The position numbers and the translations under genes are program-made. The notes beneath the pieces are model-generated. The model did no database searches. It was given only the letters and a program-made list of their open reading frames with translations, and had not been told where the DNA came from. From positions 1 to 64,000 of the forward strand of contig JAJEEM010000062.1 of the NCBI GenBank assembly GCA_022820995.1: a DNA stretch of 64,000 nt, read 5' to 3'. This stretch comes from Gemmatimonadota bacterium. Its GTDB lineage: Bacteria > Gemmatimonadota > Gemmatimonadetes > Palauibacterales > Palauibacteraceae. Below, one piece after another: positions 54,201 to 60,953 of the stretch. Numbering within the stretch: position 1 is the stretch's first letter; each line of letters starts with the position of its first letter.

Positions 54201-55534
54201 TCCCCGTGCAGGTGACGTCGGAGTCGATGCGCTGGCCGCGGGATCCCGATCGGCCGCCATCTGCCGGCGTGAGTGCTTTCGGGATATCGGGGACCAACGC
54301 GCATGTCGTCGTGGAGGGCTACCGGTCGCCCGACGACGTCGCCCGCGCGAACGGCGCTGCGGGTCAGCCCGCCGGAGCCGCGCAGGCCATCGGCATCGCG
54401 ATGCCGGACTCGCTGACGGCACTGCCGCCTCCATCGGGCGACTTCGACCCCCGCACGGCCCGCGTCCTGCCCCTGTCCGGCAAGTCGGACAAAGCGCTGC
54501 GCCAGTTGGCGGAACGGTACCTCGCCTGGCTCGACACCCACGCCGACGATCTCGACGCTGCGAGCGGGGCTGCGGACTCCCTGTTATCGGATATGGCGTG
54601 GACGGCGGGAGTGGGGCGCGACCACTTCCCGTACCGGGCGGGTGTCGCATTTCAGGAGATCGGCTCGCTCCGCGAGGGGTTACACGCGGTCGCAACTGCG
54701 GACGGGACGATGTCATCACAGACGGCTGGCGCTGCCGCGACGCCACCGAAGCTGGCCTTCTCCTACGCCGGCGAAGACACCGAGTGGACGGAAATGGGGA
54801 AGGTGCTGCACCGGACGGAGCCCGTGGTGCGCGCGATCCTTGACCGGTGCGATGAGATTCTGCGGGACGAACGTGGGGGCGCTTCCCTGCTGGATGTGAT
54901 GTTCGAACCGGCCGGCGCGAATGCGGACGCACATGACCCGGCCTGGAGTCGACCGGCGACCTTCGCCCTCGAGTGCGCCGTCACCGCGCTCTGGTCCAGC
55001 GTGGGTGTCCGGCCCGGCGTGGTGTCGGGGCGCGGGGTCGGGAAGTTGGCCGCGGCATGGACCGCGGGGGTCGTCGACCTCGAAGACGGGCTGCGCATCT
55101 CGTCTCAACAGGGGATGGACGGTATGCGGGCAGCCGCCTCCGGAACCACACTCTCGCCACCCGCGCTATCGCTCCTGAATCAGGAAACAGGACGAGTCGT
55201 CGGCCTCGAAGAGATCGTGGACGGGGCGTACTGGCCCGACCCGGCACACTCGCTGGACGCACCGCGCCGTCGGGCCGAGGGGCTGGCGGGCCTCGATGTT
55301 GATCTCATCCTCGAAATCGGTCCCGGATTGAGGCGGGGTCCCACGCCGCTCGAGGCTTGGCCGAACGGCGCGGATCGGGTCGCCGACACACTCGAGGAGT
55401 GGGTGGCGCGCGTCTATGCCGCGGGTATTCCTGTTTCCTTCGCCGGGCTGTTCGCCGGTGAATCGCGGCGAAGGATCTCGATCCCCGGGTACCCGTTCCA
55501 ACGCAAACGCTATTGGTTGGACGCGCTACCGTAA
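45260..55534 (+). CDS. type I polyketide synthase, KS-AT-DH-cMT-ER-KR-ACP-KS-(degenerate AT)
   Basis: A 3424-residue cytosolic megasynthase. Module 1: KS (~9-430; Cys180 in DTACSSS, His315 in HGTGT, His355 in KTNIGH); AT (~580-880; Ser672 in GHSLGE, PAYHS at ~777, a malonyl-like selector); DH (~950-1230; His985 and Asp1161 in DGCFQ); C-methyltransferase (LEVGAGIGS at ~1488); ER (GAGGVG ~2034); KR (GGLGGIG ~2224); ACP (Ser2528 in GMDSL). Module 2: KS (~2600-3030; Cys2766, His2901, His2941 present, but the motifs read NCAAS and HGGAS), then an AT whose GHSLG has become GRGVG and which lacks about 100 residues. No ACP or thioesterase is in cis. A reduced, methyl-branched chain is predicted for module 1. 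The KR Tyr position reads His (QANHAAAN, ~2367). Start ATG 45260 has no strong ribosome-binding site. Confidence 0.93.
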   Translation: MFRKNSEPIAIVGMACRFPGADDIEAFWRLLHSGRNAVTEGVLGSGAGRVGQLFPDGKVNSACRFAGFLDRLDEFDASFFRISPVEAQRLDPQQRMMLETSWQALEDAGIDPDRLKGSRTGVYAGISNYDYRALVLDAGEPTEPAASLYSVTGTSFNTAIGRVAFALGLNGPAMALDTACSSSLVAIHQAVSGLQREEADLALAGGVHVILSAQLFEMRANAGMLSPDGRCATFDAGANGYVRGEGCGILVLKRLSEAVADGDRIWAVIRSTAVNQDGATPGLTVPSQDAQERCIEDALLRAGLEPSDVDYVEAHGTGTEVGDPIEARATAAAYGKGREPDDPILIGSVKTNIGHLEAAAGVAGVIKAVLSIERRTIPKHLHFENPNPEVDWDRIPLRVTGDRMEWPLHSGRAPRAGVSGFGWSGTNAHVLLEGYETADRTPGDGDPNGRRGPVGSALPVAVSPAEAGADPASLPALRKEELSARVTRVLPLSGRSDEALRELAERYLDWVDEGVEEAPAGDGVGDSLLADMAWTAGVGRSHFDHRAGVLFRDAASLREGLRKIAGTEEKGAPRGASTVAFAYAGQASQWPGMGETLYASEPVVRAVLDRCDDWLREERDASLLDVMFGRPGASGDLDDPQWKQPAIYALECALGALWSSLGIRPGVVLGHSLGEIAAARAAGVFGLEDGLRLAAVRGSLIGALPGEGAMAAVFAPAARVAEALEAHNAASQGIGLCIAADNGAHQVISGPAADVDAILERLEAAGIRVARLRKSPAYHSAMIEPALDDLEVALSQLSFASPSLPFVSNLTGRVVGSDEALDAAYWRRQMRAPVAFRACVETLAGLGVDAVVEIGPHSVLGPMTTLAWPESAGTPSPPAALSSLMRPGRNVSAAEAEDAFFAAVAGAYEAGLPLRFDGLFAGESRRRISLPGYPFRRDRHWIDAPRRRRSSADHPLLGSRHEAATGEISYDTELFPSDPAWLGDHRVFDRVVAPGALYGAMAASASTIEDPGPAVVEDFQMHSALVFPASADGDEGAEEGRRLQLLLNGAEEGGSRRVRMLSRGPADEEWTLHAEGRVSAGAASDLPPVGASPDPARLRSDLAPVDLAAYYRAKAEVGIGLGPSFRTVGALWAGPGEALGEISLPDSADRGGLAFHPLVLDGCFQVMGAARGAIGSDDSDSDVTYLPFGWERLSVPERLPERLLCHVRMREAPDVADAELPEVLSADIALCDLDGSPIGTLDGYTVKRATRSALLPAVEGVEELLYEIVWRDRALPPGMPAADFLPSPSAAASRSQPFSRYLAAEGVRVEDEVDLQEVMERAAWCYALSALETLGWERKAGAAVDPEELRERLEVAPEHGNLLRRMLEILARSGVLRAKDDGFVVTVGAEDPLPDRMPGDSGAFLTEVTERFPHAANEIGLFRRCAGALPEVLRGNEDPLSLLFGDAAPTAGDLYRLAPVWRAANRMIGEVVRTLVDELPDGRQLRVLEVGAGIGSATEYVLPELPAGRFDYMYTDISAGFFAEAETRFSTGDTSIDYRVLDIEKDPLDQDFDPHGYDLVIAANVLHATRHLDETLAHCGALLAPSGLLVALENQRGRGWMDLIFGQLDGWWRFNDRYRSNHALAGPEVWRRALADMGFAESEVLGLDVQEVAGLPDRGVIVAQSPAEIALPEGVWILAADRGGMAAALAAELAAQNQRVVLAGDDPEGARPAAESEAGIVAAAVEMDRRESWQALVEGLPSDVPFAGAVHLVAQDGCGAAATTAEMAGDAKRAAASALALVQGIADADAAPEKGVWFVTRGAQVLERERTGQLAGSPLWGFGRVVAREAPQLQPRMLDLDPEAAAPQAVLADELLFPDAENHIAYRGERRQVPRLVRTGDGVERLALPEETNWVLAPHEGGAIETLRVQPLAPRALAPREVRAEVEACGLNFLDVFRAMGLVEDEGMLGEEFCGRIAEIGADVTSVSVGDRVAGFAFGTFGPEVVTREELVAPAPPDVSATALATIPSVFVTCVLSYELAGLEAGDRVLIHAGAGGVGLAAIQLAQAAGADVFATASAPKRDFLRSLGVEHVFDSRSTAFDQDILDTTGGAGIDVVLNSLTGEGFIEASLACLAQGGRFVELARRDILSHEEMAALRPDVAYSILDLYTLKEQAPAGPGGALRDVLARMATGELAPLRHTTWPLAETSAAMDYMRAARHIGKIVLTTPPLAAGRLRRDGTYLVTGGLGGIGLALAEWLAERGAGTVVLNGRRAPDAAAERAIETLRARGFRIEVELADVTDTAALDAMLERMDGTLPPLSGVIHSVGVLSDAALGNQSWESFETVLWPKMLGAWHLHRATAERDLDMFVLYSSVAGVLGNPGQANHAAANAFLDQLAAHRRALGLPGQSIAWGAWSGLGEAEEQRERIAGRREASGTGWFPPEQGFLAFERLLREDATGGVVAVVNWPVFGESIGGRPPLLEDLLAVATDDDDASSSEDLLGQLGATPAAERENLLVSFVQGEVQAVLRLPSAPAPTVGFFDLGMDSLMAVELRNRLNRAFSDTYVAPNTLVFDYPTIADLASHLVDALGESASEPGESAPAAGSTPEPAPQPVARKNDGIAVVGMACRFPGAPDLQAFWSQLEAGRDAVTNGRQDNGSWTGIAGDPAAGDDAWGRGGFVEEIDRFDARFFGMTPIGTRMMDPQQRLLLETSWQALEDAGIDLESLRGSGTGVYAGISTSEYRDLMMTAGGEGLNYLGTASSMALGGVAFKLGLMGPTMPVVLNCAASLVAVHHAVTALQQGEVDLALVGGVNALFSLGLTREMVELGLLSPEGRCKTFDASADGFVRSEGCGMVVLKRLHDAEADGDRIWGVVRGTAVNQNGATAGPTVPNGRAQQRVIREALGRAGVAPGQVDYLEAHGGASTLGDPIEVQAAAAVYGEGREAGRPLLIGSVKTNLGHLESAAGIAGLIKVMLSMKQGVIPKHLHFTKPNEHVDWDALPVQVTSESMRWPRDPDRPPSAGVSAFGISGTNAHVVVEGYRSPDDVARANGAAGQPAGAAQAIGIAMPDSLTALPPPSGDFDPRTARVLPLSGKSDKALRQLAERYLAWLDTHADDLDAASGAADSLLSDMAWTAGVGRDHFPYRAGVAFQEIGSLREGLHAVATADGTMSSQTAGAAATPPKLAFSYAGEDTEWTEMGKVLHRTEPVVRAILDRCDEILRDERGGASLLDVMFEPAGANADAHDPAWSRPATFALECAVTALWSSVGVRPGVVSGRGVGKLAAAWTAGVVDLEDGLRISSQQGMDGMRAAASGTTLSPPALSLLNQETGRVVGLEEIVDGAYWPDPAHSLDAPRRRAEGLAGLDVDLILEIGPGLRRGPTPLEAWPNGADRVADTLEEWVARVYAAGIPVSFAGLFAGESRRRISIPGYPFQRKRYWLDALP

Positions 55535-55662
55535 GGGCCGGCGGCCGGCTTGACTCCTTGACGATTCCGGCCGGGGGATGAAGTATCCCGCTCGGACGCA
55601 AACGAAGTGATCGCCGTCCCTGATCGGACAGCCGTACCAACCCTCTGCGAAAGGCCCTGCAA

Positions 55663-55881
55663 ATGTCATGTGAAGCTCGCCTCAGGGAACTCATCGACGA
55701 ACACCTCGATCTGGGCCGCGAGCCCAGCTGGGATACCGAGACGGGGCAGTCGGGCGTTTCATCGCTCGATGCGGTCGCCTTCAAGAAGGTCGTCGAGAAG
55801 GAGTTCGGCGTCACGATCCCCCCGGAGTGCTTCAGCACTCTGCGGAAGCTGGTCGAATTCATCGACGCCAAGGCTGGCTGA
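55663..55881 (+). CDS. free-standing acyl carrier protein
   Basis: A 72-residue helical carrier protein: MSCEARLRELIDEHLDL, then SGVSSLDAVAFKKVVEKEFGV, with Ser34 as the likely phosphopantetheine site (SSL in place of the usual DSL), and ECFSTLRKLVEFI. It is encoded 128 bases downstream of a PKS whose last module has no ACP, so it probably serves that KS in trans. An AAAGG site precedes ATG 55663; the ORF-track start at 55607 belongs to another frame. Confidence 0.85.
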   Translation: MSCEARLRELIDEHLDLGREPSWDTETGQSGVSSLDAVAFKKVVEKEFGVTIPPECFSTLRKLVEFIDAKAG

Positions 55882-55942
55882 ACGCGTCGCTGGACTTTGA
55901 CGGCGCCCCCCGGGTCGGCTACGCGGGGGCGCGCGGCTTGAC

Positions 55943-56899
55943 ATGACTTCCGGCGCTGTCTGGAAGATCCCGGAGCCACGATCCGTGTACGACGTGCGGC
56001 ACGGCGACGGGAGCGTCACCAGAGTACGGCGACACGGAATTCCCGAGGGGCGTCGGTTGATCGTGGGGCATGGCAACGGCCTCGCGGCCGACCTCTACTA
56101 TCCGTTCTGGTCCCGGTTCACGGACGACTTCGATGTGTTCGTCTACGATCTGAGGAACCACGGGTGGAACCCCATCGGCCCGCGCAACGCGCACAACATC
56201 CCCAACCTGATTCAGGACCAGGAAGACGTCGTCGAGGCCATCGCCGAACGCTACGGTCGGACGCGCTCCGTCGGCGTCTTCCATTCCCTTTCGGCGCTGA
56301 CCGCTCTCCTGTCGCGGTCGCTCGGCACGGGTCGAACCGGCGACCTCTCGGCCTGGATTCTCTTCGACCCACCCCTGTTTAGGCCGCGGCTGGCCGAGCA
56401 GGAAACCGACGAGGCCGCCGACCGGCTGGCGGAGATCGCGCGACGCCGAATGGACCGCTTCCGCGAGGCGGGCGAACTCGCGGAACTCTTCCACCACCTG
56501 CTGCTCACGAGGGCCGTGCCGGGCGCCGCGGAGTTGATGGCCCGCACCGTGCTCCGGGAATCCCCCGACGGACAGGGCCTCGTGCTTCGGTGTCCCCGCG
56601 ACTACGAGGCTCAGATCTTCGCGTACGCCCGTACCTACGCCTTCCTCGTTGACCTCGGCGACCTTCCGTGTCCGACCAAGGTCATCGGATCGGACCCCAC
56701 CACGTCGTTTGCGTACCTGCCGACGTTCAATCTGAGTCACATGAATACGGTCGACTACGACTTCATCCCGGAATCCACGCACTTCCTGCAGATCGAACAA
56801 CCTGAGGAGTGCGCGCAGTTGACGTGCCGGTTCCTCGAGGACCACGGGCTGGCGCAGCGCCCTAATCCGGGGCGGCGGAGATCTCCACCCGCACCGTGA
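55943..56899 (+). CDS. alpha/beta hydrolase next to PKS, possible chain-release enzyme
   Basis: A 318-residue hydrolase with a VGHGNGLAADLYYPF oxyanion segment, DLRNHGWNPIG and a nucleophile elbow FHSLSA (a Ser between His and Leu, with the terminal Gly replaced by Ser). The late ESTHFLQIEQPEE supplies the His. There is no signal peptide. With the PKS lacking a thioesterase and the ACP directly upstream, release of the polyketide is a reasonable role but unproven. The 3' end overlaps the convergent permease gene by 38 bases. Confidence 0.78.
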   Translation: MTSGAVWKIPEPRSVYDVRHGDGSVTRVRRHGIPEGRRLIVGHGNGLAADLYYPFWSRFTDDFDVFVYDLRNHGWNPIGPRNAHNIPNLIQDQEDVVEAIAERYGRTRSVGVFHSLSALTALLSRSLGTGRTGDLSAWILFDPPLFRPRLAEQETDEAADRLAEIARRRMDRFREAGELAELFHHLLLTRAVPGAAELMARTVLRESPDGQGLVLRCPRDYEAQIFAYARTYAFLVDLGDLPCPTKVIGSDPTTSFAYLPTFNLSHMNTVDYDFIPESTHFLQIEQPEECAQLTCRFLEDHGLAQRPNPGRRRSPPAP

Positions 56900-58787
56900 G
56901 GATATCGGTGTCGCGGTATTGCCGGTGGTGAACCGACGAGGCGAGGTGACGCAGGAGACGGAGCGAGAACTCGCCCTCGGCAGAGGTCTCCCCGGCCTCT
57001 CCGCGCAGTAGCGCAAGGCGATTCTGGAGGTTCTCTCCGCCCGGGGCGATCACGAACTCCACCACAACGTCCCCCTTGTCCCGATGCACGGCGAGGGCGA
57101 GTCGCCGCCGGGAAGAGCGGTCTCCGGGCGCCTCCGGCCGGGTGAGCGAGAGGAGCGCCTCCTCGGTGGCTCCCTCCACGCGGTCCGCGGCGCCCGCGGC
57201 CAAGCCCGCTCGCGCGGCGAAGTTCGCGAGAAACTCCCGGATCCGCGGCAGTTCCGAGAGGTCGAACTCCGTTTCGATTCGGGCTGGACGGGGCTCGGTG
57301 AGGCGCAGCAAGAGGGTCAGGAGGATCGCAGTGAACCCGCCCGCGTTCATCCCGTTGGCGAACAGACCGCCGGCGAACGCCGACACCTGATCGGGCAGGA
57401 TGAGCCCGTACTGGCAGCTGACTCCGGCCAGGAAGGCAAGGCCGACGACGATGCCGTCACGATATTCGAGCCCGCCCTGCAGGACGATCTTGAGGCCGAT
57501 CGCGAACAACATCGCGAGCAGGACGGCGAGATAGCCGGCGAACACCGGGTCCGGGATCGCGAGCAGGACGGCGAAAGCCTTGGGAAGGAACGCGAAGCCG
57601 ATGAACGCGGCGCCGGCCACCAGCCCCACACCCCGCGCGGCAACTCCGGTGAGTTGCGTGAGCGGCACGCTCGTCGTGGTCGCGCTGCCCGGCACCGTGC
57701 CGGCGCACCCGGCCATGAGGTTCCCTACGGCGTCGACGGCGACCGCGCCCTGCACGGCCCGGAAGTCGATCGCGCGGCTCGCGCTGCGCCACGACACCCG
57801 CTGGACGGCGACGGCGCTGCTCATCGTGCGGATGGCCGCGATCACCGCAACGAGCAGGAACGAGGGCAGCAGCGACCAGAACGCCGGCCCGAAGGCTAGG
57901 TCGAAGCCGGGCGCGCGCGGGCGAGGAGGGCCGATCCAGGAAGCCTCCGCGACGCGCTCCGGATCGTAGAGGCCGTAGGCGGCCGCGATCATCGTCCCGA
58001 CGACGACGCCGATCACGGGGGCCCATTGCCGGAGCGCCCCCCTGCCCCGCAACGCGATGCACCCGATGACGAGCAGCGTAACGAAAAAGCTGAGAGGAAC
58101 GCCCGGAAGTGCGGAACCATCGGATCCGGGCGTGAGCAGCCCCGACAGGAAGGGGAGCACGGTCACCGGGATGAGCATGATCACCGTGCCCGAGACGGAG
58201 GGCGTCAGGACCCGCTGGAAGAGCGACAGCCGCCAGGAGAGGAGGAGCGGGACAAGCGCGGCGAGCACGGTGAGGGTGGCCAGGAGGGCCGGACCTCCTT
58301 CGGTGAGCGCCATGATGCTCACCGGGAGGAAGGCGCCGGACGTTCCCATCACGAGAACATGTCCCATGCCCAGGGGCCCCACCCGCAAAGCCTGCAGCAT
58401 CGTCGTCAGGCCGCAGACGATGACCGAAGCGAGCACGGCCCAGCCGAGGTAATCCTCGCTCATGCCCGCGCCCCGCATCACAACCATCGGGATCAGGATG
58501 ATCGCTGTGATGTTGAGCCCCGCGAGCTGGAGCCCGACACCGAGGGTCAGGGCCGCGGAAGGCTTCTCGCCAGGCTCGTAGCGCAGCCCGGAACGGCCGC
58601 CCGTCCCTCCGCCGCTCAAGCGACCGACGCGATCTCGAGGCGCGGGCCCGACCGCCCGTTCCCGTATCTTGTCACCCGGGGTCCCCTTGCCGTTCGGTTT
58701 GGGCCTGCCGGAGATTGATCCTCCGGCGACGTCGCGCTCGACCGCCGCCTGGCCGCCCGCGACCCTGCCACAACCTTGGAATATCAC
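56862..58787 (-). CDS. NCS2-family permease fused to RsbW-like HATPase domain
   Basis: The N-terminal ~500 residues form a 12-14 helix nucleobase/ascorbate (UraA/XanQ, NCS2) transporter: ALTLGVGLQLAGLNITAIILIP, NLMAGCAGTVPGSATTTSVPLTQLTGVAARGVG and QYGLILPDQVSAF. The last ~150 residues are cytosolic and look like a GHKL ATPase of RsbW type: IREFLANFAARAGLAAGAADRVEGATEEALLSL, then DVVVEFVIAPGG and SLRLLRHLASSVHH. A permease with a built-in anti-sigma-like ATPase is unusual. The start is uncertain: the first ~56 residues are Gly/Arg-rich, and TTG 58619 is a good alternative. Confidence 0.8.
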   Translation of the reverse strand: MIFQGCGRVAGGQAAVERDVAGGSISGRPKPNGKGTPGDKIRERAVGPAPRDRVGRLSGGGTGGRSGLRYEPGEKPSAALTLGVGLQLAGLNITAIILIPMVVMRGAGMSEDYLGWAVLASVIVCGLTTMLQALRVGPLGMGHVLVMGTSGAFLPVSIMALTEGGPALLATLTVLAALVPLLLSWRLSLFQRVLTPSVSGTVIMLIPVTVLPFLSGLLTPGSDGSALPGVPLSFFVTLLVIGCIALRGRGALRQWAPVIGVVVGTMIAAAYGLYDPERVAEASWIGPPRPRAPGFDLAFGPAFWSLLPSFLLVAVIAAIRTMSSAVAVQRVSWRSASRAIDFRAVQGAVAVDAVGNLMAGCAGTVPGSATTTSVPLTQLTGVAARGVGLVAGAAFIGFAFLPKAFAVLLAIPDPVFAGYLAVLLAMLFAIGLKIVLQGGLEYRDGIVVGLAFLAGVSCQYGLILPDQVSAFAGGLFANGMNAGGFTAILLTLLLRLTEPRPARIETEFDLSELPRIREFLANFAARAGLAAGAADRVEGATEEALLSLTRPEAPGDRSSRRRLALAVHRDKGDVVVEFVIAPGGENLQNRLALLRGEAGETSAEGEFSLRLLRHLASSVHHRQYRDTDILTVRVEISAAPD

Positions 58788-58846
58788 TCATTCGTTCCGA
58801 GACGAACAGTTACGCGCGACACGAAAGACACCGGAGGAGTAGGACC

Positions 58847-59758
58847 ATGCGAAACGCCCGCTCGACGTTGACCGCTCTGATTGCGCTGCTGGCGATCCCC
58901 CTCGCGGTTCCGGCCGGAGCCGCCGGCCAGAACCGGGAGATGACGCCCGAGGAGCGCGCCCGCCTCATGGCGGAATACGAGGCCCGGATCGACGCCGAAC
59001 TCGTCTCGGAGCGGCCGATCGAGATGTTCGACTCGATCTGGATCGAAGAACTCACGTGGATGGAAGTCCGCGACATGATGGCCGATGGGTACAACATCGC
59101 CATCATCTCCACGGGCGGAATCGAGCAGAACGGGCCCTACGTCGCCACGGGAAAGCACAACTACGTCCTGCAGGGCACGTGCGAGGCCATCGCCCGGGAG
59201 CTGGGCACGGCGCTCTGTGCCCCGATCATGAAGCTCGTCCCCGAGGGGAACATCGACGAACCCTCCGGCCACATGCGCTACCCCGGGACGATCTCGCTCC
59301 GTCAGGAGACCTTCGAGGCGGTGCTCGATGACGTCGCTTCCAGCCTCCGGGCACACGGCTTCGAGCACATCGTCTTCATCGGCGACAGCGGCGGGAACGT
59401 GCAGGGGATGGCGAACGTTGCGGCCCGCCTCAACGAGCGCTGGGACGACGCCCACGCGCATCACATCCCCGAGTACTACCGGTACGGAGGCGGGGATTTC
59501 CTCGAATCCGAGCTGGGGATCGTGGAGACGGAGAACGACGGCATCCACGACAGCTTCGGCATCACGAGTCTGATGATGACCGTCGACCCCACCGTCGTCC
59601 GCTACGACCAGCGCGTGAAGGCGGGGCTCGCGAAGATCAACGGCGTCCCGATCGCCCCGAAGGAGAAGACGATCGAGACCGGCTTGAAGCTGAGGGCCTA
59701 CCGGACCGCGCTCACCGTCGAGAAAATCCGCGAGTCGATCGCCAACGCCGGCACGTAG
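58847..59758 (+). CDS. secreted creatininase family protein
   Basis: A 303-residue protein with a signal peptide (about 1-27, LTALIALLAIPLAVPAGAAGQ). A creatininase-type amidohydrolase domain follows: ISTGGIEQNGPYVATGKHN, with metal-binding Glu and His, then VFIGDSGGN and the late GIHDSFGITSLMM. Cytoplasmic members act on creatinine or formamide-type pyrimidine intermediates. The exported version is a common but uncharacterised Gemmatimonadota-type protein. The ATG at 58847 has GGAGGAG upstream. Confidence 0.87.
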   Translation: MRNARSTLTALIALLAIPLAVPAGAAGQNREMTPEERARLMAEYEARIDAELVSERPIEMFDSIWIEELTWMEVRDMMADGYNIAIISTGGIEQNGPYVATGKHNYVLQGTCEAIARELGTALCAPIMKLVPEGNIDEPSGHMRYPGTISLRQETFEAVLDDVASSLRAHGFEHIVFIGDSGGNVQGMANVAARLNERWDDAHAHHIPEYYRYGGGDFLESELGIVETENDGIHDSFGITSLMMTVDPTVVRYDQRVKAGLAKINGVPIAPKEKTIETGLKLRAYRTALTVEKIRESIANAGT

Positions 59759-59778
59759 CCCGCGCTTTCCCATCTCCC

Positions 59779-59808
59779 GGCCCGCGCGGCTCTCGGTCCG
59801 CGCGGGCC
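59779..59808 (+). terminator. 11-bp hairpin after creatininase gene
   Basis: GGCCCGCGCGG and CCGCGCGGGCC form a perfect 11-bp stem with an 8-base loop, 20 bases after the stop. It is followed by a T-poor GTTGAATCT, so termination may need a factor. Confidence 0.6.
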
Positions 59809-59876
59809 CGTTGAATCTCACCGCCCCCCGCGAGGCGTAACACTTCCTTTCGGCCGGCTCCACGAAAGAAGGACGA

Positions 59877-60953
59877 GTGGCGAGTCCCCAACCGAGTTCC
59901 CCCATCCCCGCGCGAGGCAAGCTGGTCATCGGCGCGCTCGCGTTCGCGGGACTCACGGCGCTCGGACTCGTGGCGCTCATCCGGTGGCGCCCTCCGTCGG
60001 AACTCGACAACATCCTCACCCGCGTCACGCCGGGGTTCGCCATCGCCCTCCTCGCCCTGCTCGCGCTGGACTTCACGCTGGGCGGCCTCCGGTATCGACT
60101 GCTCCTCGACGGCCGCGTCTTCTCGCGCGTTTCGCTGTGGCACTGCATGCGCGCGAACTGGGCGAACATGCTCCTGGGCGCGATCACGCCGGCGCAGACG
60201 GGGGGCGGGGCCGCGCAGCTCTATGTGCTGTGCCGGCGCGGGGCGCGGCTGTCCGAGGCCATTCTCTGTTCGCTGCTGACGTTCGTCGCCACGCTGATCT
60301 TCTTCGCGCTCGGCGGCCTCGGCGCCCTGGCGTTCCTGCCGGGCGAGGCCCTGTCGCGAGGCGTGCTGGTCGCGCTCGTCATCGCGGTGGTGGCCATTAC
60401 GGGCCTGGCGGGCCTGCTCGGCCTGGCCGTTGTCGCCCGGCGGCGCACCGTTCGGGTGATCCGGCGCGCCCTCAACGCGGGTTCGAGGCGGGGGACGCGG
60501 GTGCGCCGCTGGGCGGCGGCGGGCCGGCGTCTGCTGAGCCGCGAGATCGAGCGGCTCGCCGCGGGGATCCGGGCGGTCGCGGCGCGCGGAAAGGTGACGC
60601 TCATCTGGGTGTGCGCCGGCACCGCCCTCCTCTACTTCAACAAGTATTTCATGGGCTACGTCCTCGCGGCAGCCCTGCAGGGGCCGGTCGACGGCTCCTT
60701 CATCGGACTCCAGCTTCTTCAGCACATCGTCCTCTACTTCGCGCCGACGCCGGGCGCCTCGGGCGTCGCGGAGGCCTCGACCGGACTGTTGATGAACCGG
60801 GTTCTCCTCGCGGAAGTCACAGTCCTTTGGGTCGTCGGCTGGCGCCTTCTCACGACCTTCTTCGGGACGATCCTGGGCGTGTTCGTGCTGCTCGGAGAGG
60901 CGCGGCGACACGTCGGCGAGGTTCGGGCCGACGAGACCGGGGCGACCGCATGA
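59877..60953 (+). CDS. flippase-like/lysylphosphatidylglycerol synthase TM family protein
   Basis: A 358-residue integral membrane protein with about eight helices in the UPF0104/AglD/MprF-N family. The typical region is LGGLRYRLLLDGRVFSRVSLWHCMRANWANMLLGAITPAQTGGG, and late PTPGASGVAEASTGL. Proteins of this family move or modify lipid-linked compounds. The GTG start at 59877 has AAGGA upstream. Its TGA overlaps the ATG of the phospholipase D-like gene (ATGA), which points to joint work on phospholipids. Confidence 0.83.
   Translation: MASPQPSSPIPARGKLVIGALAFAGLTALGLVALIRWRPPSELDNILTRVTPGFAIALLALLALDFTLGGLRYRLLLDGRVFSRVSLWHCMRANWANMLLGAITPAQTGGGAAQLYVLCRRGARLSEAILCSLLTFVATLIFFALGGLGALAFLPGEALSRGVLVALVIAVVAITGLAGLLGLAVVARRRTVRVIRRALNAGSRRGTRVRRWAAAGRRLLSREIERLAAGIRAVAARGKVTLIWVCAGTALLYFNKYFMGYVLAAALQGPVDGSFIGLQLLQHIVLYFAPTPGASGVAEASTGLLMNRVLLAEVTVLWVVGWRLLTTFFGTILGVFVLLGEARRHVGEVRADETGATA

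Noticed and set aside
49376-54541. 1721-residue minus-strand ORF
   Set aside because: Antisense shadow of the PKS gene caused by high GC; Arg/His/Pro-rich with no domain, while the plus strand has unambiguous PKS domains.
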